Assembly (NCBI RefSeq): GCF_019578655.1
Contig: NC_063262.1
Span: forward strand, 9,989,582-10,053,581
Source of the DNA: Ricinus communis
Taxonomy: Eukaryota > Streptophyta > Magnoliopsida > Malpighiales > Euphorbiaceae
Direction of reading: 5' to 3'
DNA length: 64,000 nucleotides
Positions 37,118 to 56,279 of this stretch are shown here, in pieces. Position 1 is the first letter of the stretch. Every line of letters begins with the position of its first letter. Under the pieces are notes generated by a model. The model was not told where the DNA came from. It was given only the letters and a program-made list of their open reading frames with translations, and searched no databases. Both the position numbers and the translations under genes were made by a program.

Positions 37118-38208
37118 AAAGATTATCAGAAATTTGGTTGTTGAGGTGAGGAGAACAATAGGTTAGGGTTTTGGTTGTGGCTTTGAGAGTCTGGATAGGA
37201 AATCTGGGATGAGGCTTTTTGTTCCTTTTATATGGACTTTAAAATCATATTTGCTAAACCTTGACTTTAACCTTAATAATTGTGGTTATGGTAAAGTTTT
37301 CTGGTTGGATTCAAGAATTTTTGGAAATGAAGAGTTATCCATCCGTACTGAGAAGTGTTGACCAATCAGAAAGAATTCAAACCTTTTTATCCCATATTTC
37401 ACTACTAAGATTTCATTACACGTTGAATGGTAATGCTTTTCTGCTAGAGAAAATTGTCTTGATGTATGCCCACACAATTTTTCTGTCATTAAGATTTTCA
37501 AGAAGAATAGCTCCCCACGCGTGATCTGATGCATCTGTCTGTAGGACAAGATGTCATATAGATGGGGCAGTAAGTGGTGGAGGATTCTGGGCCAATTTCC
37601 TAACAGCTGATGTTTGTTCTATTGTCCAAGGAGGGGATTGAGTATTCCAAAAAATTGCTGGATTTGTTTTACAGAGAGATTCTTGTCTAGAAAATTATCA
37701 AGCTTTTTTATCAAGTGTGGACCATACGTATATTGGCCGTTCTTAAAATGCATTTGAAGGAATTCTATTTCTTGCTGGCCAATAATACTCTTCTTTTCTG
37801 AAAGCATTATTCCGTACTTCTGGATGATAGAAAGGAATTGTTTCAGAAGCTGATGATGATCTTCTGCCGTTTCTGAGAATAAGAGAATATCATCAATGTA
37901 TATTAAGGAAGAATAGAGGATGGGTTCAAACATTTCTATCATTGTTTTTTGGAATAGGGAAGAGGTCGTTTTAAGTCCAAAAGGCATGACCGTCCATTGG
38001 TATTGGGCATTTGGAATACAAAAGGTTGTTTTTGTACCTTTTTGAAGGATGGATACCCAACTGCCAAAATCCAGCTTTAAGATCAATTTTTGAATAATAT
38101 TGGGCCTTCTGGAAGTAGACTTTTAGGTTCGAGATGCGAGAAAGAAGGAACTTGTTATCTTGCAGGAAGTGATTCAAAGGCTTGTAATAAATAACAAGTC
38201 TCTTTTCT

Positions 38209-38611
38209 TGTAACGACCCGAAACCAGATCACATAAGATATTGTCCACTTTGACCCTCACTGTCCTCATGGTTTTGTCCCTCTGGCGGGTTTGAGAACTT
38301 CTCAGGAGGTCCCCCATCCTAGAATTTCTCTGAACCAAGCACGTTTGACTTTGGAGTTCCTATAACTCCATAGCCAAACAACCAAAAGGCGCCTCATGTG
38401 ATTAGTTCCAACTCTTTATATATATGTTATCAATCATTCCCTACCCCATTTCGATGTGCAATTAGATTCATTCATGTACCCCCGTACTTTAGAGTGCTGC
38501 CATCCTAGAAGCCTGCCAGAAGCCGCTCCTTGTCCAGGCATCCTATCTTTTTTTTGCCTCGGCGTTCACTTTCCGCCCTCATCGGACCGCTCTCTAGGCC
38601 AAGCTGTCACA
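38209..38611. mobile_element. Cassandra-like TRIM solo LTR containing 5S rRNA homology
   Basis: Begins TGTAACGACCC and ends GAGC/AAGCTGTCACA-type sequence with TG...CA termini, 403 bp. Its minus strand at 38293-38361 matches plant 5S rRNA closely: GGAACTCC, ACGTGCTTGG, AGGATGGGGGACCTCC and GAGAAGTTCT in the right order and spacing. Cassandra elements are the terminal-repeat retrotransposons in miniature that carry 5S sequence in their LTRs. The flanks (TTTCT on the left, TTTTT on the right) are similar, and the uninterrupted sequence survives in the other arm near 39120-39145. Only one LTR is present. Confidence 0.8.
38293..38361 (-). other. 5S rRNA-like segment within the LTR
   Basis: Covers the internal promoter and 3' half region of 5S rRNA, from the AACTCC.AAGT.AA box through GATGGG.GACCTCC. 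It lacks the first 45-50 bases of a real 5S gene, so it is not an rRNA gene; it is the domain Cassandra LTRs borrowed. Whether Pol III still recognises it is unknown. Confidence 0.75.
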
Positions 38612-38791
38612 TTTTTCCTCTTAGTTTTTCACATCTTTTCTCTATATAAAAGGCTTGGCAGGCCTATTGTGAGGTCATGGGCTCAATTAGACCTTGTTGT
38701 AGAAGGGTCAGGCACTCAGATCTAGCAAGAGCTAGGTCTGTAGGTGAAATTCCTAGATGAGCGGCCTTAGTAGGATTGACATCTTCATTTG

Positions 38792-38961
38792 GGATATAGA
38801 TCCTTCAAAGTGTTACCCAAGATGCAACTATGCAGAAGAAATAGGAGAACCATGTTTCAGAGACCCAAACTTGAAAAGCCTAGATTAATTCTAAAAGCCT
38901 TCTACAGTTCTCCATGTTCACACAAAAAATCCAAACACGATGATTAGGACCCAGACGAGGA
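38792..38961. other. Centre of the pararetroviral inverted repeat
   Basis: About 170 bp between the clear ends of the two arms. Its flanks continue weak mirror similarity, so the unpaired loop is shorter than this. It probably derives from viral sequence upstream of RT. Confidence 0.5.
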
Positions 38962-39980
38962 TATCAATCCTACTAAGGCCACTCATCTAGGAATGTCTCC
39001 TACAGATCTAGCTCTTGCTAGATCCGAGTGCCTGACCCTTCTACAACAAGGTCTAATCGAGCCCACGACCTCACAACGGGCCTACCAAGCCTTTTATGTA
39101 GAGAAAAGATCTGAAAAACTAAAAAAAAGAAAGACTTGTTATTGATTATAAGCCTTTGAATCACTTCCTACAAGATAACAAGTTTCCTCTTCCTCGCATC
39201 TCGAACCTAAAAGTCCACATCCAGAAGGCCCAATATTATTCAAAAATTGATCTTAAAGCTGGATTTTGGCAATTAGGTATCCATCCTTCAGAAAGGTACA
39301 AAACATCATTTTGTATTCCAAATGCCCAATACCAATGGACGGTCATACTTGTTGGACTCAAAACGGCCCCTTCCCTATTCCAAAAAATAATGATAGAAAT
39401 CTTTGAACCCATCCTCTATTCTTCCCTAATCTACATTGATGATATTTTCTTATTCTCAGAAACGGTAGAAGATCATCATCAGCTTCTGAAATAATTCCTT
39501 TCTATCATCCATAAGTACGGAATAATGCTTTCAGAAAATAAGAGTATTATTAGCCAGCAGGAAATAGAATTTCTTGGAATGTATTTTAAGAACAGCCAAT
39601 ATACATATGGTTCACACTTGACAAAAGAGCTTGATAATTTTCTAGATGAAAATCTCTCTGTAAAACAAATCCAGCAACTTCTTGAAATACTCAACTATGT
39701 CAGGAATGCCATACCACATCTATCCAACCACACATGTCATCTTTTAAAAATGCTAAAAAAGAACCTCCTACCACATCTCAGTATGGATGTATAACTCTTC
39801 ATTTCTAAAAATTCTTGAATTCAACCATAAAAATTTACCGGAACCACAATTATTAAGATTAAAGTCATGGTTCAGCAAATATGATTTTGAAGTCCAGCAT
39901 ATAAAAGGAACAAAAAACCTCATCCCAGATTTCCTATATAGACTCTCAAAGCCACAACCAGAACCTCAACCTATTGTCCT
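38962..39980 (+). pseudogene. Pararetroviral RT with truncated RNase H, right arm
   Basis: The pre-RT segment (MSPTDLALARSECL and LLQQGLIEPTTSQ) runs to a frameshift near 39130. RT then follows at 39156-39494 with KIDLKAGFWQLGIHPSERYK and YIDDIFLF, a TAA at 39492-39494, and the distal part at 39525-39794. At about 39778 an internal deletion joins early RNase H to its C-terminal part, which ends in a frame through 39980 (RLKSWFSKYDFEVQHIKGTK). The enzyme could not be made from this copy. Confidence 0.82.
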
Positions 39981-40013
39981 CCTCACCTCAACAACCAAAC
40001 TTCTGATAATCTT

Positions 40014-40692
40014 TATGGCCTTTACGTCCTCACCAAAAAAGCCTCCACAATCTCCCTCTCCTCCAAACCTTCCTACGAACCTCACAACAAAACAGGTCAA
40101 CAGTTTTGCCAAAAATATGATGTTCCATTATCTAGCAATCATCCAGCAAACTTTCTCACTCTCTATCCAACCAATTTCTTTTATCCAGATTACCCTTGGT
40201 GCTTAATCTACCATTTTTCTCCTACCCATCCAGAAATCGAAAGTGAACTATGGTTTCTATGGTATTTTTCCACAGTATTGTTATCATGCTATAGAAGTTC
40301 CAGTCATAGACCTTATATACTTCTTCAATATTGATACAGATGTGGGGACTTGTCCATGGAAATATCTCACTTGGTTTAAAACCTCATATCAATGGAAAAA
40401 TGATCTCCTCAAAATCATTTATGAAAATAAACTGTTCATAGACAATAACTCCAAAGCTTCAGGATACCATGCCATCTATATTCTTCAGATGCCTTATTTT
40501 AAGCTCTCAGTGGACACATATACCACCCAAAATATTTGTCAATACTGGACGACAATCGAAATGCCCTTACATGTTGCTCCTCCGCCAGTAACAAGGAAAT
40601 TAAAGCTTACTCTGCAATTAAGAAATGATTTAGAAAAGATGAATGTCTCTACACCCCTTGTCTGCACTTACAATGGACTTGATAACCAATAG
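40014..40692 (+). pseudogene. Pararetroviral downstream ORF of unknown function, right arm
   Basis: Counterpart of 37117-36362: starts MAFTSSPKKPPQSPSPPNLP near 40014, loses frame near 40206 and continues at 40243-40692 (YCYHAIEVPVIDLIYFFNID, then MPLHVAPPPVTRKLK), with a stop after CTYNGLDNQ. Being present in both arms, it is a genuine viral ORF. It has no motif I recognise. Confidence 0.65.
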
Positions 40693-40914
40693 ACTGAACA
40701 CTCCATTACTGAACAGTCCACTTTACCTTTGCTACCATCACCTCTAGATGATCCAAGTTTGACCACAGAACAGCAAGACGCCGTTATCCAAGATTTCCAG
40801 CCACTAGAGGATGACACTGGTCCATGATATCCAACTTTTTACGACGGCAATCGAAGCAATGAAGACAGCCCAATACCCAATCTCTCTCCTTCATATTTCA
40901 TGTAATAATTGAAA

Positions 40915-41131
40915 TAGTTTAAGAGGATAAGATTCCTTATTTTATCCTTACTGTCTTGATGTAAAAGTGTGTAACCCTTATCTTGTTTTCCTTATGTGTG
41001 TGTAAGAGGATAAGATTCCTTATCTTATCCTTATTGTCTTTATGTAAAATTGTGTAACCCTTATCTTATTTTCTTTATGCGTGTGTAAGAGGATAAGATT
41101 CATTATCTTATCCTTACTGTCTTTATGTAAG
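40915..41131 (+). repeat. 83-bp tandem repeats upstream of the viral TATA box, right arm
   Basis: About 2.7 copies with an exact 83-bp step (AAGAGGATAAGATTC at 40921, 41004 and 41087). Each copy contains the near-palindrome GATAAGATTCCTTATCTTATC, able to form a short hairpin, then GTCTT.ATGTAAAA and TGTGTAACCCTTATCTT. Confidence 0.85.
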
Positions 41132-41138
41132 GCGCCTC

Positions 41139-41201
41139 TATAAAAAGGGAGTCCAGTGTAGTGTAAAGACAAATTGTCTTCTTTCATTAATCATAAATAA
41201 A
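41139..41201 (+). promoter_or_regulatory. Viral TATA box and polyadenylation signal, right arm
   Basis: TATAAAAA at 41139-41146 is followed by AATAAA at 41196-41201. A polyadenylation hexamer a short way downstream of the start site is the normal layout in pararetroviruses, where the pregenome is terminally redundant. It supports this being the 3' region of the viral genome. Confidence 0.65.
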
Positions 41202-41399
41202 AAGTTTTCTTTATGGCTTTCTAAGTCTCGATTTCTCTTCTCTTTATCCTTTAACTATGAGTCCTTAATTTGCACGATCTGTTTTTCAATAATTCAAAAG
41301 GACTAGCTCAGCCACATAAATCCAATAGAGTATAAAGACCATTTATGGCTGAGTTGCCTTTTGTTGGTCTTAGCTTGAGGATTTACCCTATTGAATCTA

Positions 41400-41828
41400 T
41401 GTGGCCATCTATGTGCCTATCATTTGTAAGTCCTCCGCCTATCATTTGTAAGTCTTCCTCCAGACCTATGCTAAAAAATGCATGTGAAATTGTTCCGTGC
41501 CTATTATTTGTAAATCCTCCTCCGTACTTGTGCTAAAAATGCATGTGAAATTGTCTCGTTCTATTAATTATGATTATAAATATATTTTATATACGTATGC
41601 CTTACTATGTTGCTTGTGGTTATATTTCGAATAATATTGCATGAGATCGTGGTTGAAATATTTCTATTATGAATAATATTACATGATATCGTCAGTTGAG
41701 ATATTTCTCTTGATGTATTATTTGTTGGTGACAAATTTATTATAATATTCTTGGTTGGCTTATCGAATTACATTCTTAACAAACGCCACACGGTCCCAAA
41801 TTATAAGCATTGAACTGAGCCTGCGACA
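41400..41828 (+). repeat. 3' LTR of the gypsy derivative, right piece with internal tandem duplication
   Basis: Resumes LTR similarity at CTATCATTTGTAAGTCCTCC (compare 34096 onward) and ends CGACA at 41828. The unit GCCTAT.ATTTGTAA.TC...TGCTAAAAATGCATGTGAAATTG is duplicated (about 41412-41490 and 41496-41560), which the 5' LTR lacks. Confidence 0.75.
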
Positions 41829-43445
41829 CCAAGCACCCTATAAACTAAATGCATCCCACAATCACAATGATAATTATCTATTGAATTAAATGATAGCATG
41901 CATATCACGAACTTGATAAAAGCAATTGAAATCAAGGAAGTAGGATTTCTATAATATAACCTCTTCATTCATTAATGAACTATTTGGATTTTTTTTTAAT
42001 TTAACATATTGATTTTTTTTTTTACTTTTTATGAACTGTTTTTCTCAAACCTTTTTTTTTTTTTTTTAAAAAAAAGAAACAATTCACCTGTCTTTTATAA
42101 AAATAATTTTCATATTCAAAAAATAAAAAATAAGAATAAAAATTGAGATTGATTTTCCAATTTTATGTCAAACACACCCATAGCCTAATTGGTTTGTCCA
42201 CTTTGTGGAGGGGCCTTAAGTTGGTAAGGATAGTTATAGGAGTATAGGTTACCCAGTTCACTAACTGTCGAACAGAATGACAAACTCGACCAACTCAACT
42301 AAGCTTTAATCTCATATTATTTGGAATATATAGTTGTTCTACTCTTACAAGAATCACAATTAGCAAGACTATATTTGATTAAAATATATTAAAAAATTTA
42401 TTTTATTTGAAAAAAAAAACATAAGAGAAAAAATAAAATAAAAATAATAAAATTGAAAAAAATATTTTAAATTATGAAATATATTAAATTACTAATATAG
42501 AATTCATTTAAAAATTCTACCTATTTTGTTAGAATTTAGTTTAACTATAACTAATTCCACACAAATTCACTTCATTCAGAATACATAAACTTTAGATTTG
42601 TAAATTAATTCTATAAATTTTAACAATTTCAACTAAACACAATATTAATCTTAAATGGTAGCACAAGTTTGGAATCTAGCAGCTACATGCCAAAATAATA
42701 GGCAAAAATAAGGTTAAAACTTTATAAGAAAAAGCTATATAGGAAATAATTAGTGTTATACTTGCATTTAAGTTGTTAAACTCTTCTCGATATCTATGGG
42801 GCTAGGGAGATAAATACATGACATGCATAATACTAAAGTGACTTTAAATCACATATATCATGAAAGTTAGCTAATTCCAAAGTTAATTTAAATCACGTAA
42901 ACCATGAAGATTAATCAGCTTTAGGGTGCTTGGATACTGCAAATATCATGAAAACTATTACTTAGAAAACCATTTTCAAATATTTTGAATATTAGCCATC
43001 CTACATAGACTATCTTGCAGAAAATATATGGGGTCTAAATAAACAACCTTTTCATGAGGATGTCTCAGTTCCATAATCTTTTTCTCAGTTTAATCAGTAT
43101 TATAATTCTTTGCGATTATTTCTCAGGTTTAAAGTTTTTTAAATTCTTTGCTATCATATATGGAGAGTATATTCATTAATATAATATTCATAGAGAGAGA
43201 AATCAACTCGTGAAAAAACCCAAAAAAAGAAAAATGGAGACAGAAACTTGACTCCAATGATTTACATAAAAAATAACGCAGCAGAGACCTAACTTCATCA
43301 CCATCGCCAGTTTTAGGGAAAGGACCAAATAGTATCCATACTGCAAGAGAAGAAAATAAATGAGACGATTAATTATGGGAAAGAGATACCTACAATTTTG
43401 TAAATTCATTTCTTGCTGCTCCTTGACAGAGACCTTCAAGCTTTC
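41829..43445. other. Intergenic and KDSA 3' side; possible SINE remnant
   Basis: AT-rich. A patch at about 42178-42345 (CCCATAGCCTAATTGG near its start, CAACTCAACTAAGCTTTAATC near its end) looks like a worn tRNA-type SINE or similar small repeat, but no clear box B was seen. The last 200 bases or so should include the KDSA 3' UTR on the minus strand. Confidence 0.4.
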
Positions 43446-52702
<9,257 letters not shown>

Positions 52703-52985
52703 CTACAACTATCAACCAGAAAGCCAAAGAGGAGATCCAATTTCTTCTCTTCTACTTCTTCTTTTAATTCAGTTGGATCTAAAAAGATTCAAGAATTCAA
52801 CAAACAGACAACCAACTGTACGCGGGAATTGAATATTTGTGCCTTTGTAGAGGTGTCGGTGGTAGTGGTAATCGGATAAAGTAGAGAACCAGGCTACTAA
52901 ACGGCGTTGTTTTCGTGAAAAAGATACCAAAAAAAAAAAAAGCAAATGAAAAAAAGCCCTTGAACAAATTGATAGAGAACAATTA
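52703..52985 (-). promoter_or_regulatory. KDSA leader and proximal promoter
   Basis: On the minus strand the sequence upstream of the ATG at 52702 includes AAAACAACGCCGTTTAG (about 52898-52914) and a weak CTTTATC TATA-like site near 52880. A polypyrimidine leader (TCTTCTCTTCT-type, plus-strand positions about 52740-52765) precedes the start. The cap site cannot be fixed by eye. Confidence 0.35.
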
Positions 52986-54625
52986 AGCCTCCATATTTAC
53001 AAAACGTCTCAAATAGGCCCTTTGATTTTTTTTTTAAATCCAATTAAACTCAAATTGATAACACTATTAACTCTCTGTTAGAAGTGAAGCCTAGTAAAAA
53101 ATTGTGTCCAATAATTTAATGACACTTGCCTTTATTTTTTTATTTTTTTATTTTCTAAACACAATTAAAAAATAAAGATAATTATTAAATACAAATAATC
53201 ATTTTTTTAATACACAAACATTACCTAGAAAATACTTATCACCATCAATATCTCAATATTACACTCATGAATCCCCAATCCTTTGCTTGCTACATAATGA
53301 CATCTCAATATAAACTAAGAAATAAGACCCAACAATCTGCAAATAGAACTCAACAATTTGGATATAAAACCATCGATTGCTCATATATCGTTTTTATTCA
53401 TCACCGTAAAACAGACAAAGTAAGGCAAAGGCAGTGAAGATGGTTTGTAAAGGCAAAGGTTGTTGCTCATCACTATCACTTGCATCAATGGCGAAGGCAA
53501 TGGAAATGGTTGGTGAAGGTGAGCTATTGGTGAGTGTTGTAAGACGGGTTGCCTGCAAGTAGCAAGCAATCTCAACTATCATTTAGCTACTGGTGAGAGT
53601 TTGGTAACGGTTGCAAGGCGACGTTGAAGGTGAAGCTATTTTGTTATACTTTTTTAGATTTGATTTGATTTGTTTGCTTGAGGATCATTTTTGTTATTTT
53701 TTAGGTGGATTAACATGTGCTTTTTCAAGATTTTGAAAATGATATTAATAGAGAATGATGTTTTAGTGGTGGGAAGGGAAGTTGGAAGGTGAACATGTTT
53801 GCTAAATTTTTTTATTTTATTTCCATTGTTAATTGATCTTTATTTCTAGTTAATTTTAATATTTTAATTTTAGAGAAATGATAAATAAGATGTGCTATTA
53901 TATTATTGGTTCAATTTTCAATAGCCTCTACTACTAGCTAAGACAATAATAAAGTTAGTAATTTGGTTTTAGTTTTTTTTATATCAAAATTAAATGACTG
54001 AATTAAGTCAAGATGAAGGATAGGGTTTAACGGTTCTTCCGAAATTTCTTTAAGGGTTCTTGTACCTTTTACTTTATTTTTTATTTTTCTTCATTTATTT
54101 TTCTTCTTTTATTTTTCTATAAAGATAATTATAAGTATCCTTAAAGTTTTCTCTATTCTATTACTTTCCTCTCTCTACTTTTAAAATATATATAATTTTA
54201 TCCTCATATATTTGTATATAATTTCATTTGGTAGTTTCTTTTTAGTCATCTAAGGAGTTAATATATAAAAAGAATTGGTCACCTTGTTGAAGTTTCATTT
54301 TTATCAAGAACTAAATTTTCTAAATTACAAGATATAGATACCAATTTATTATATAAAATTAAAATTTAAGAATTAGATTATAAGAAATTAATTATTATTT
54401 TATAATTTAAAATTATTTTCTTTTCTTTTTTATCATTGCACATCTCTCTTTCAAAAATATGACAGCAAGTGAGAAATGAAAATCAAAAAGTATATATTTT
54501 TGAAAATGAAAAAGACCCAAACTTAATCCTAATATTTTATCTTTTTTTCATATTAAACCTTGACTTTCTTTGGCCCGAATATGACATTAACATTCAAAAA
54601 GCATCCATTTAAATGCTTCCTCTAA
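52986..54625. other. Intergenic between KDSA and the gypsy element
   Basis: No gene recognised. A GC-richer stretch at 53400-53640 contains GGCAAAGG/GGCGAAGG repeats open on the minus strand (53582-53381), without family resemblance. Both edges carry phrases like 'AAATAGGCCC' and 'TTGGCCCGAATATG' that may come from element ends, but they do not form a convincing inverted repeat. Confidence 0.45.
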
Positions 54626-54966
54626 TGTTAGTTTGTTGAATGTTTACTCTGTTAGACTTTTGCTGACATGTAATATGATATGTGGCAAATTATATTACTA
54701 TGTCATTTAATAGTTAGCTAGTTATTTTAGTTAGCTGCTGATCACACGTCTATCTTATTATTCTTTTTGTTGTGTATTTTTCTGTTATTGTATGAGTTGG
54801 CACCTGGGATGCTGAGCCTGCAATAGATATATTGCAACTCTATTATTGTATTTTAGCATGATTAATAACAACTAGAATTTTCTCTCGTTCCTTTAGATTC
54901 TCTCTTCTTTACTCTCTTCTCTACTCTTTTCTTCTTCTGTGTATCGATCCAGTTTCAAATGGATCA
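54626..54966 (+). repeat. 5' LTR of the truncated gypsy element
   Basis: Ends TTTCAAATGGATCA directly before the primer site. It contains a pyrimidine-rich leader (TCTCTTCTTTACTCTCTTC) typical of short LTR transcripts. The 5' boundary is uncertain (TGTTAGTTTG at 54626 or TGTTAGACTT at 54650), because no second LTR is available for comparison. Confidence 0.6.
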
Positions 54967-55041
54967 TTTGGTATTAGAGCAGTTCTGATCTAGCCTTCAT
55001 TATTTCATTTAACACCCACCATATCCAAATATCTTTCCACC

Positions 55042-56185
55042 ATGTCTATAGCTGATAATACTCGAGCTCAGGAGATAAAAAGGCTTAAAGAAGACATTAA
55101 GAATATGGTGAAGGGCATGCTAGTTGAAAATAATAAATAGCATGGGCAAGCTTTGACAGAGATGATGAACAAGCAACAAAACTTAATACTAGATGAGCTT
55201 AAGACCCTAATAATATCAATGCATCTTAGAGGTCAAGGACCATATGCATCATCACCTGTAAGTTCACCTAGCCAAAACACTAAGAACAACAACCCTCCCC
55301 CACGAATTGTCAATCCCCAACTTAGAACTAACCTGTATATTGACCTTAGCCAAAACAGCACAAGTAATCCGAGTAACAACTACCAGTTGGCAACCTATTT
55401 TACTAAAATTGAATTTCCAAAGTTTGATGGCATTAATTTAGAAGGATGGCTCTTCAAATGTGATAGGTTTTTCTAGATCGATTTTACTCCTATGTCTATT
55501 AGAGTGAAACTAGTAGCAATTCATTTAGAAGGATAAGCATTATAGTGGCACCAATCCTACCTTAAAAATAGAGATAGGGAGGAGGAACCACAATGGAAGG
55601 AGTATATGGAAGCTCTTAAAGGTAGAGTTGAGGAGCGTGGTTATGAGGATCCGATGAAAGATCTAAAAGGGTTATTACAAACTAGTTCTTTACAGGTTTA
55701 TTTGGAAGAATTTGATGTATTATCTCATAGGGTAACATTATCAGAGGAATATGCCCTTAGCTATTTTTTGAGTGGGTTATGAGATAAGATTAGGATTCCT
55801 TTAAGAATGTTTAGACCTAAATCATTATAGCAAGCTTATGCACTTGCTCAAATGCAGGAGTCTTACCTCACTACTACCAGAACTAGCAAAAGTTATTATA
55901 ACAAGCCTCCATCACCAGCTACCTCCACACCAACTACTAACCAGAATAAACCATTGTTGTTAGCTACCTCTTTCAACGTTCCAAGATTCAATAATTCCAC
56001 TACAACACCTTCTAATCCAGATTTCAGAAATCCAACCACTAACTCTACTAAACCTTACAAACCAAGGACTATGTGGCTTACTGATGCTGAGATTAATGAA
56101 AAAGGGCAAAGAATTTGTGTTTTCGGTGTGATGAGAAGTTTACTCTAGGTCATCAATGCAAGAAGAAGCAATTGCATATGATTAT
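55042..56185 (+). pseudogene. Gypsy gag with zinc-knuckle region, broken
   Basis: ATG at 55042 (MSIADNTRAQEIKRLKEDIK), TAG at 55138-55140, then the same frame resumes (MTEMMNKQQNLILDELKTLI) into IEFPKFDGINLEGWLFKCDR and a capsid region with stops at about 55476, 55534, 55780 and 55828. A proline/threonine-rich linker leads to LTDAEINEK and a CCHC-type segment (CVFG.., then GHQCKKKQLH) after a frameshift near 56105. It would package element RNA. Confidence 0.82.
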
Positions 56186-56279
56186 GGTTTAGGAATGGCC
56201 TGAGGACAACAACGAAGATGTGCTGAATTGGACTAAGGAAAGAACAATAACTATGCCACTATTTCTTTGTATGCTATGG

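Larger units (their letters stand above)
35765..38791 (-). mobile_element. Endogenous pararetrovirus copy, left arm of an inverted repeat
   Basis: This minus-strand Caulimoviridae-type segment starts near the centre (38791) within RT and runs outward through RNase H, a downstream ORF, sub-repeats, a TATA box (36016-36009 on the minus strand) and a terminal region ending at 35765. The same order occurs in the opposite orientation at 38962-41390. It resembles florendoviruses, an endogenous genus related to Petuvirus, judged by protein style and layout. Coding parts contain stops. The RNase H region is retained here but deleted in the other arm. A 403-bp Cassandra-like LTR (38209-38611) is inserted in this arm only. 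Confidence 0.82.
37286..38791 (-). pseudogene. Pararetroviral RT-RNase H, left arm
   Basis: From 38791 leftwards the frame carries the pre-RT segment (LTLLQQGLIEP-like), is broken by the Cassandra-like insert, then resumes at 38177 with the RT palm: KIDLKAGFWQLGIHPSKRYK, then the polymerase box YIDDILLF at about 37880-37905. Connection-domain sequence follows to 37619, and RNase H-like sequence lies at 37286-37549 (ITRGELFF, AEKHYHSTCNEILVVKYGIK). Frameshifts (near 38050, 37620 and 37540) break it. The family reaction is reverse transcription of the viral pregenome. Confidence 0.82.
38962..41390 (+). mobile_element. Endogenous pararetrovirus copy, right arm of the inverted repeat
   Basis: Reads outward on the plus strand from pre-RT sequence at 38962 through RT, a shortened RNase H, the downstream ORF, 83-bp repeats, TATA box and polyadenylation signal. 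The arm ends GGATTTACCCT at about 41390, the mirror of AGGGTAAATCC at 35765. Compared with the left arm it lacks roughly 200 bp of RNase H (junction near 39778) and has no Cassandra insert. Each arm has its own stops and indels. Confidence 0.82.
33880..41828 (+). mobile_element. Gag-only Ty3/gypsy derivative split by a nested pararetrovirus
   Basis: The 5' LTR (33880-34385) ends CCCGTGACA and is followed by a degenerate tRNA-Met primer site (TATTAGAGCAATCGG). Internal sequence encodes only gag remnants, and the 3' LTR begins at 35516 (TGTCATGGGTTAGC). This LTR breaks off near 35710 and resumes near 41400, ending CTGCGACA at 41828. Flanking duplications CCAAA (33875-33879) and CCAAG (41829-41833) agree at four of five positions. 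Pol is entirely missing, so it depended on other elements to move. The intervening 5.7 kb is a later insertion. Confidence 0.82.

Noticed and set aside
38293..38361. 5S rRNA gene
   Set aside because: Only the internal and 3' parts match, within an LTR-bounded unit; a Cassandra-type LTR explains it better.
42178..42345. SINE with tRNA head
   Set aside because: Box A-like sequence is present but no convincing box B, tail or duplication; kept only as a note.
53381..53582. Minus-strand frames of 62-64 residues
   Set aside because: Low-complexity Leu/Pro-rich reading of GGCAAAGG-type repeats; no promoter or family support.
52985..54600. Non-autonomous MULE between KDSA and the gypsy element
   Set aside because: Edge phrases look like element ends, but their reverse complements do not match each other.
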